DNA of 64,000 nt from Flavobacteriales bacterium UBA4110 (GTDB lineage: Bacteria; Bacteroidota; Bacteroidia; Flavobacteriales; Weeksellaceae). The stretch is from assembly GCA_002383165.1 (NCBI GenBank), contig DFXK01000008.1, positions 1 to 64,000 of the forward strand, written 5' to 3'. A program made the translations under genes and the position numbers. Under the pieces are notes generated by a model. The model saw nothing but the letters and a program-made list of their open reading frames with translations, was not told the origin of the DNA and did no database searches. The stretch's first letter is position 1. Each line of letters starts with the position of its first letter. Below are positions 58,266 to 64,000 of the stretch, piece after piece.

Positions 58266-61124
58266 TCACATATAAGCTTCTATAGGCTCACAGGTACAAA
58301 TCAGATTTCTGTCGCCATATGCTTCATCTACTCGCGCGACTGTAGCAAAGAATTTATGCGTTCTAACCCATTCCAACGGATAGGCTGCTTTTTCTCTTCC
58401 ATAGGGCTTATCCCAATCATCAGAAATGAGCAGTTGTTCTGTATGAGGTGCATTTTTCAATACGTTGTTACTAGCATCAGCTTCACCATTAGCAATTTCC
58501 TCAATTTCCTTTTTGATATTGATTAATGCTTCGGCAAAACGTTCTATTTCTTCTTTGCTTTCAGACTCTGTCGGTTCTATCATCAGCGTGCCGGCAACCG
58601 GAAAACTTACCGTTGGAGCGTGGAAACCATAATCCATCAATCGTTTTGCAACATCTGCCACTTCAATTCCCAGAGTTTTGAACTGACGGAAATCCACTAT
58701 ACATTCGTGCGCTACTCTACCATTTGCATTGGCATAAAGAATTGGAAAATGCTCTGCCAATAATTCTTTTAAATAGTTAGCATTCAGGATAGCATATTCT
58801 GTTGCTTTTTTAAGGCCAGCCGTTCCGAGCATTTTGATATAAGCATAAGAAATATTCAGAATTAGTCCAGAGCCATAGGGCGCAGCGGAAATCCCTTCTA
58901 TCGCCTCCTTAGTTCCCACAGGTATATTGGCATTGGTTGGAAGAAAAGGAACCAGATGCTTAGCCACACAGATTGGACCAACACCAGGACCGCCACCACC
59001 GTGAGGAATTGCAAAAGTTTTATGAAGATTCAGGTGACATACATCTGCCCCGATGTTTCCCGGACTTGTAAATCCTACCTGAGCATTCATATTAGCACCG
59101 TCCATATAAACCTGGCCGCCGTGCTCGTGCGTGAGTTTTGTAATTTCCTTGATGTTGGCATCGAAAAATCCGTAAGTCGAAGGATAAGTAATCATAATGG
59201 CAGAAAGATTCTCAGAATGCTGTTCTGTTTTGGCTTTAAAATCTTCAAAATCAATTTCTCCATTCTCAAGATTCTTCACCACCACTATTTTCATCCCTGC
59301 CATTGCTGCAGAAGCTGGATTCGTTCCGTGCGCAGACTGTGGAATCAATACAATATTTCTGTGGCCTTCGCCTCTGTTTTTATGATACTCTCTGATGACC
59401 ATCAGACCAGCATATTCACCTTGAGCACCTGAATTAGGCTGAAGTGATGTTCCTGCAAAACCGGTGATTTCAGCTAGGTCTTTCTCCAACTGCTTAATCA
59501 TCTCTTGATAACCACCTGCTTGTTCAGTCGGCACAAATGGGTGAACACTTCCCCATTCCGCCCAAGATAATGGAATCATTTGCGTTGCTGCATTCAGTTT
59601 CATAGTACAAGAACCAAGAGATATCATTGAATGGGTTAGAGATAAATCTTTTTTTTCCAGACGTTTGATATAACGCATCAACTCTGTCTCTGTGTGATAT
59701 TTGTTAAATACTTCTTCCTTCAGGATTTCATCGGTTCTTAACAAATCTGACGGAATCGAATAATCTTCCTTGATACTTAGTTTGTAGCCTTGTTTTCCTT
59801 TGAAATGTGCAAAAGCATCTACTAATTTATTGAGCTTTTCAAGTGTAGTGGTCTCATTCAGAGAAATACTTACAATTCCTTGGGAGAAATAATTAAGATT
59901 GATCTTTCGATCTCTCATTAACAATCTTAAGGACGTTTTTTCCTCCTCGTGAAGCCTGAATTTTATCGTGTCGAATACAGGTTCATCCACAACATCATAA
60001 CCTAACACTTTTAAAGCATCATTAACGGCATTGGTTTTATAATGAATCTGATCTGCAATGAATTCTAGACCTTTTGGACCGTGATAAACGGCGTACATCC
60101 CAGCCATTACCGCCAGTAAAACCTGAGCCGTACAAATGTTGGAGGTTGCTTTTTCTCTTTTAATGTGCTGTTCTCTGGTCTGAAGTGCCATTCTCAAAGC
60201 ACGCTTTCCGTACATATCTTGAGAAACACCAATGATTCTACCTGGGATATCTCTTTTATAATCTTCCTTACAAGCAAAAAATGCGGCGTGAGGCCCGCCA
60301 TAACCCATCGGAATACCAAATCTCTGAGTAGTTCCCACAGCACAATCTGCACCCATTGCAGCAGGCGATTTAAGTTTCACCAAAGCCATTGGATCACAAG
60401 CTACTACCACTTTTAGATTAAATACTTTTGCTGAAGTTATGAAGTCTGTATAATCTAGAACAATTCCATTCTTACCCGGATATTGAAGCAAAACACCGTA
60501 ATAAGAATCATTGAACTGATGATTTTCGTGATTTCCTACTATAACATCAATACCAAGACCTTCCGCTTTAGTTTTAAGAACAGAAATGGTTTGTGGCAGA
60601 ACTAAATCAGAAACAAAAAATTTTGTTGCATTGTTCTTCTTTTGATCTTTAGTCCTGTTGTTAAAGAACATATGCATCGCTTCAGCAGCAGCAGTTGATT
60701 CATCAAGAAGAGACGCATTGGCCATCGGAAAACCTGTTAGATCACACACGACGGTCTGGAAGTTAAGAAGTGCTTCTAATCTACCCTGAGCAATCTCTGC
60801 CTGATATGGCGTGTACGCGGTATACCAGCTTGGATTTTCCAGAATATTTCTTTGGATTGGAGAAGGGAGAATGGTATCATTGTAACCAAATCCGATGTAG
60901 GTATCAAAACCGGCATTTTTTGCTGCCAATTCTTTGGAGTAAAGCAACATCTCATACTCCGAAAGTGCATCTGAAAGTTCAAGATCTTTCTCTAGCCTGA
61001 TACTTTCCGGAATCGTCTGAGATATCAATTCATCGATACTATTAACCCCGATTTTGCTAAGCATTTCCGCTTTATCAGCTTCACTCAGACTGATGTGGCG
61101 GCTTACAAATTGCTGTGTATTCAT
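58266..61124 (-). CDS. gcvP: glycine dehydrogenase (decarboxylating), P protein
   Basis: PLP-dependent P protein of the glycine cleavage system; it decarboxylates glycine and passes the aminomethyl group to GcvH. The 952 residues are the single-chain form. N-terminal FVSRHISLSEADKAEM, central SLGSCTMKLNAATQMIP and the PLP lysine in LNLHKTFAIPHGGGGPG near residue 705 are all present. The glycine-rich loop GGGGPGVGPI follows. No gcvT or gcvH gene is close by. The gene upstream encodes an acyl-CoA ligase on the same strand (104-base gap). Confidence 0.97.
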   Translation of the reverse strand: MNTQQFVSRHISLSEADKAEMLSKIGVNSIDELISQTIPESIRLEKDLELSDALSEYEMLLYSKELAAKNAGFDTYIGFGYNDTILPSPIQRNILENPSWYTAYTPYQAEIAQGRLEALLNFQTVVCDLTGFPMANASLLDESTAAAEAMHMFFNNRTKDQKKNNATKFFVSDLVLPQTISVLKTKAEGLGIDVIVGNHENHQFNDSYYGVLLQYPGKNGIVLDYTDFITSAKVFNLKVVVACDPMALVKLKSPAAMGADCAVGTTQRFGIPMGYGGPHAAFFACKEDYKRDIPGRIIGVSQDMYGKRALRMALQTREQHIKREKATSNICTAQVLLAVMAGMYAVYHGPKGLEFIADQIHYKTNAVNDALKVLGYDVVDEPVFDTIKFRLHEEEKTSLRLLMRDRKINLNYFSQGIVSISLNETTTLEKLNKLVDAFAHFKGKQGYKLSIKEDYSIPSDLLRTDEILKEEVFNKYHTETELMRYIKRLEKKDLSLTHSMISLGSCTMKLNAATQMIPLSWAEWGSVHPFVPTEQAGGYQEMIKQLEKDLAEITGFAGTSLQPNSGAQGEYAGLMVIREYHKNRGEGHRNIVLIPQSAHGTNPASAAMAGMKIVVVKNLENGEIDFEDFKAKTEQHSENLSAIMITYPSTYGFFDANIKEITKLTHEHGGQVYMDGANMNAQVGFTSPGNIGADVCHLNLHKTFAIPHGGGGPGVGPICVAKHLVPFLPTNANIPVGTKEAIEGISAAPYGSGLILNISYAYIKMLGTAGLKKATEYAILNANYLKELLAEHFPILYANANGRVAHECIVDFRQFKTLGIEVADVAKRLMDYGFHAPTVSFPVAGTLMIEPTESESKEEIERFAEALINIKKEIEEIANGEADASNNVLKNAPHTEQLLISDDWDKPYGREKAAYPLEWVRTHKFFATVARVDEAYGDRNLICTCEPIEAYM

Positions 61125-61228
61125 TTATAAACTTTAGAAAATTAGATTTTAATAAAATTGGTTTGTAAATTTAGTGAATTTTGTAAAAATAAAAAATCCC
61201 CATTTGCACAGAGATTTTATATTTGAAC

Positions 61229-62995
61229 TTATTCGTGATGATACATTGAGTCGATAAGACTTTTGTATTTTTGGATAACAATGTTTCTTTTGATTTTAAG
61301 AGTCGGTGTAATTTCCCCACTTTGAATTTCGAAATCAGCAGGCATCAAAACGAACTTTTTGATTTTCTCAAACCCTGGCAAATCCTTCTGAATGTCATCG
61401 ATTAATTGATGATAAAAAGAAAGCACTTTTTCATTTTTCACAACCTCTACCCAATTGGTAAATGTTACGCCCAAGCTTTTTATTTTCTCAGTCATCGATT
61501 CGAAATTTGGGACAATAACAGCCGTTACATAAGGTTTGTCTTCTGCCACCAACATTATCTGATTGATGTAATTGTTATTCGAAAACATATTCTCAATCGG
61601 TTGTGGCGCGATATATTTTCCGTTGGAAGTTTTCATTAGGTCTTTGATTCTGTCTGTAATCACGAGGTTGCCTTCATCATCCATAAAACCGGCATCGCCT
61701 GTTTTCATCCAACCATTTTCATCAAAAACTTTCGCTGTTTCTTCCGGTTTATTGTAATAGCCTTTCATTAGACCACTTCCTTTCACTAGGATTTCGTCAT
61801 TCTCTCCAATTTTGATTTGAGAATCTCCTAATAATTTTCCTGCAGTTCCGTATTTATATTTTGTAAAAGGAAAAGCGGCGATTGTAGCTGTAGTTTCCGT
61901 CATCCCGTAACCAACAGTGATATGGATTCCCATTGCATCAAAAAACTGCGTCACTTCTGCTGAGATAGAAGCGCCTCCACAAGGCATAAACCAAAGTTTT
62001 CCGCCGAGTTTTTTCTTCACTTTATTAAAGACTAAAGCATTGGCCAATTTATTTTTAATACTCAATCCGAAAGGAATATTTTGATTCAATCGTTTTTTCT
62101 CAGAAAACAAAGCTCCGTTTTCAATCGCCCAAATGAATATCTTCTTTTTCAAATCTGAACCGGAATTCACCATTTCATTCAATCCTGCATAAATTTTTTG
62201 ATAGAATCTTGGAACAGAGCACATCATTGTTGGTTTCACTTCAGTCAATGCAGATGCAATCAATTTTGGATTTTCTAGGAAACTGACTTTCGCTCCAAAA
62301 TGTAAACAAAGTAATGTCCAACTTCTTTCAAAAACGTGTGTCAAAGGTAAAAATGCTAAAGAATGTTCATCTTCAAAACGTTTGAATTTGAAAAATTCCA
62401 TATGCGCATCAAAAGCTTTTAAGAAATTGGAATGTGTAATCATCACACCTTTCGGAACTCCGGTTGTTCCTGATGTGTAAATCAATGTTGCTAAATCATC
62501 ATCTTCTCTTTCAACAATTTCCAAATCTTCAGATGCAGACTCGATGAAAGTTTCTAAATAGGATGAATTCTCTTTTAACTTGATATATTTTTTAGTAATT
62601 ATAATCTGTTTGAGAGGCAAACCTTTGTTCAAAAGATTTAGACAGACATTATATTGTTCCTGATTTCCTGCAAAAATAATTTCCGCTCCAGAATCCTTAA
62701 TAATATATTCAACTTGGTCTTCACCATTGGTCGAATAAACAGGAACCGTAACCGCGCCAATCGCCATAATTGCCAAATCAAAAATAATCCACTCGGCGGA
62801 ATTATCAGCGTAGATAGAGACTTTGTCGTTCTCTTTTACACCAATTGCTCTAAGTGCGTTGGCGGTTTTAAAGACTAATCTTTTGAGTTGATACCAGCCA
62901 AGCTCTTTCCATTCGTGGTCTTTTTTGAAACCTAAAGCTGGTTTTGTAGGATATAGGTTAACGTTTTTTTGAAGAAAACTAGTAACGTTGCTCAT
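61229..62995 (-). CDS. long-chain fatty acid--CoA ligase (AMP-forming)
   Basis: Activates fatty acids to acyl-CoA with ATP, feeding beta-oxidation or lipid synthesis. 588 residues. The AMP-binding core motif is LIYTSGTTGVPKGVMITHSN near residue 175, with HVFERSWTLLCLHFGAKVSF, GYGMTETTATIA near 360, and the hinge segment WMKTGDAGFMDDEGNLVITDRIKDLMK near 430. FadD-like, but placed in the AAE15/FAA long-chain branch by the RxK pattern. It shows no link with the fad operon in this window. Confidence 0.92.
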   Translation of the reverse strand: MSNVTSFLQKNVNLYPTKPALGFKKDHEWKELGWYQLKRLVFKTANALRAIGVKENDKVSIYADNSAEWIIFDLAIMAIGAVTVPVYSTNGEDQVEYIIKDSGAEIIFAGNQEQYNVCLNLLNKGLPLKQIIITKKYIKLKENSSYLETFIESASEDLEIVEREDDDLATLIYTSGTTGVPKGVMITHSNFLKAFDAHMEFFKFKRFEDEHSLAFLPLTHVFERSWTLLCLHFGAKVSFLENPKLIASALTEVKPTMMCSVPRFYQKIYAGLNEMVNSGSDLKKKIFIWAIENGALFSEKKRLNQNIPFGLSIKNKLANALVFNKVKKKLGGKLWFMPCGGASISAEVTQFFDAMGIHITVGYGMTETTATIAAFPFTKYKYGTAGKLLGDSQIKIGENDEILVKGSGLMKGYYNKPEETAKVFDENGWMKTGDAGFMDDEGNLVITDRIKDLMKTSNGKYIAPQPIENMFSNNNYINQIMLVAEDKPYVTAVIVPNFESMTEKIKSLGVTFTNWVEVVKNEKVLSFYHQLIDDIQKDLPGFEKIKKFVLMPADFEIQSGEITPTLKIKRNIVIQKYKSLIDSMYHHE

Positions 62996-63087
62996 TAATG
63001 ATAATTAAAGATGAAAGATAAAAGATATGAGATAATAGACTTACAATCATTCTGTTTTATTGATGAATATTATATTTTAATTTCATA

Positions 63088-64000
63088 TCATTTATTTTTT
63101 TTTTGAGATTCCATATAATTTTTGAGATGGAAATCTATGCTTTCAGAAACCGGAATAAACTGATAATTCAGGAATTCTGTAATTTTTTGATTAGAAACTT
63201 TGGAGTCGGTTCTTACTGTTTCGATGTTATTTTTACTCATCAATTTCAAAATTGGAAACAACCATCCGAAAAGAAAAGAAATAATCGGCAAAACTTTGTA
63301 AATAAATTCAGGAACCAATTTCGCTTTTGGTTTTCCAAGCGCAGTTCTTACTTTATCGGAAACCAAACGGAATTTTTCGTTTTCGGAAATGATGATAAAG
63401 CGTTCTCCAAAGGCATTTTTGCTCATCAATTCGACAGCGATTTTTGCAACATCTCTTACATCAACATAAGCTGTTCCGCCTGGAAAAGTTCTGGAATGAG
63501 ACGATTTTTTGAATAAATCACCACTGCTATTTCCCCAATTTCCGGTTCCGATAATGACACCTGGATTTATGATGATGCTTGGTAAACCTTCATAATGTGC
63601 GCGCCAAACTTCCATTTCGGAAAGGTGTTTGGAAATGGCATAAGAAGAATGTTCTAGTTTTTCATTAAAATCAGAATTTTCATCCATCATTCCATTCTCG
63701 TTGAAACCATCCAAAACAGCTATAGAACTTACGAAAAGAAACTTTTTGACTGATGAATTTTCTACGGCAAAAAGAAGATTCTTGGTTCCTTCTATATTGG
63801 TTTTATAAAGGTTTTTATCATCTTTTGGATTGAAACTGACAATTGCAGCACAATGATAAACTTGATCTATATCAATCAATGCTTCCCGAAGAGAATCCAA
63901 GTCTTCAAAATCTACGTCCATCCATTGGATTTTATCGAAATAAAAATCCGGCTTATCTGTATAAAAACGATAGGACGCTCTTACTTCTTTCAGATTGCTA
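63088..64000 (-). CDS. NAD-dependent epimerase/dehydratase family protein (N-terminus beyond window)
   Basis: About 304 residues are visible, entering from the window end with no stop (SNLKEVRASYRFYTDKPDFY). The extended short-chain dehydrogenase pattern is clear: DVDFEDLDSLREALIDIDQVYHCAA, SSIAVLDG and the catalytic YxxxK in SYAISKHLSEME, then GVIIGTGNWGNSSGDLFKK. The Rossmann glycine motif lies upstream, outside the window. Similar proteins act as dihydroflavonol-4-reductase-like or 3-beta-hydroxysteroid-like enzymes; the substrate is unknown. Confidence 0.85.
   Translation of the reverse strand, partial: SNLKEVRASYRFYTDKPDFYFDKIQWMDVDFEDLDSLREALIDIDQVYHCAAIVSFNPKDDKNLYKTNIEGTKNLLFAVENSSVKKFLFVSSIAVLDGFNENGMMDENSDFNEKLEHSSYAISKHLSEMEVWRAHYEGLPSIIINPGVIIGTGNWGNSSGDLFKKSSHSRTFPGGTAYVDVRDVAKIAVELMSKNAFGERFIIISENEKFRLVSDKVRTALGKPKAKLVPEFIYKVLPIISFLFGWLFPILKLMSKNNIETVRTDSKVSNQKITEFLNYQFIPVSESIDFHLKNYMESQKKNK

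Overview
The window looks like chromosomal DNA of a flavobacterium close to Chryseobacterium (Bacteroidota, Weeksellaceae). The evidence is low GC, core promoters of the Bacteroidota type (TTG, 19 bases, TAnnTTTG), few Shine-Dalgarno sites, a type IX secretion (T9SS) sorting domain, monomeric NADP isocitrate dehydrogenase, and many lipoproteins and cell-surface proteins with Bacteroidota-style signal peptides. This assignment is inference from gene content; no rRNA or tRNA gene was found. Genes cover almost everything, on both strands, in short operons closed by clear hairpin terminators.

Layout. 1-6.5 kb: recQ (cut by the window edge), kdsD, three tandem paralogous secreted proteins and tatC. 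6.7-18.7 kb: tpx, icd, a large plug-domain surface protein, a hydrolase, an RluB-type pseudouridine synthase, the operon udk - divIC-like - methylmalonyl-CoA mutase small subunit, a lipoprotein, and a SanA-like protein with an iron-sulfur flavin reductase. 18.7-21.8 kb: TlpA-like lipoprotein, FecCD permease and its ATPase, split by a palindrome-bounded, broken GxxExxY gene. 21.9-28.3 kb: a MarR regulator and a fatty-acid beta-oxidation operon matching Bacillus fadNAE in order and size, interrupted by a four-helix-bundle gene. 28.4-30.1 kb: an orphan reverse transcriptase with a structured leader. 30.1-32.4 kb: DUF763 protein, ArsC/Spx-like protein, acyl-CoA thioesterase. 32.4-39.8 kb: the complete tryptophan operon trpEGDCFBA behind a leader peptide with three consecutive Trp codons and an attenuator. 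39.8-42.1 kb: small envelope proteins and a secreted deformylase-like protein. 42.4-50.5 kb: a czcCBA heavy-metal efflux operon with its two-component system. 50.5-57.8 kb: lipB, dgt, a Nei-type glycosylase, a T9SS cargo protein, an esterase and an OmpA protein. 58.2-64 kb: gcvP, a long-chain acyl-CoA ligase and an NAD-dependent epimerase cut by the window edge.

The most unusual signals are: (1) the orphan reverse transcriptase with an approximately 150-nt structured leader, which looks like a candidate defence-type RT with its own RNA; (2) two single-gene insertions inside operons, each bounded by long inverted repeats, one with a gene-free version of the same palindrome elsewhere in the window; (3) several families of dispersed palindromic repeats that have entered the reading frames of the trp genes; (4) a complete trp attenuator; (5) four tandem 11-bp boxes upstream of czcCBA; (6) a 28-bp perfect palindrome at the marR-fad promoter; and (7) an exported deformylase homologue that has Asp where the metal-binding Cys should be.
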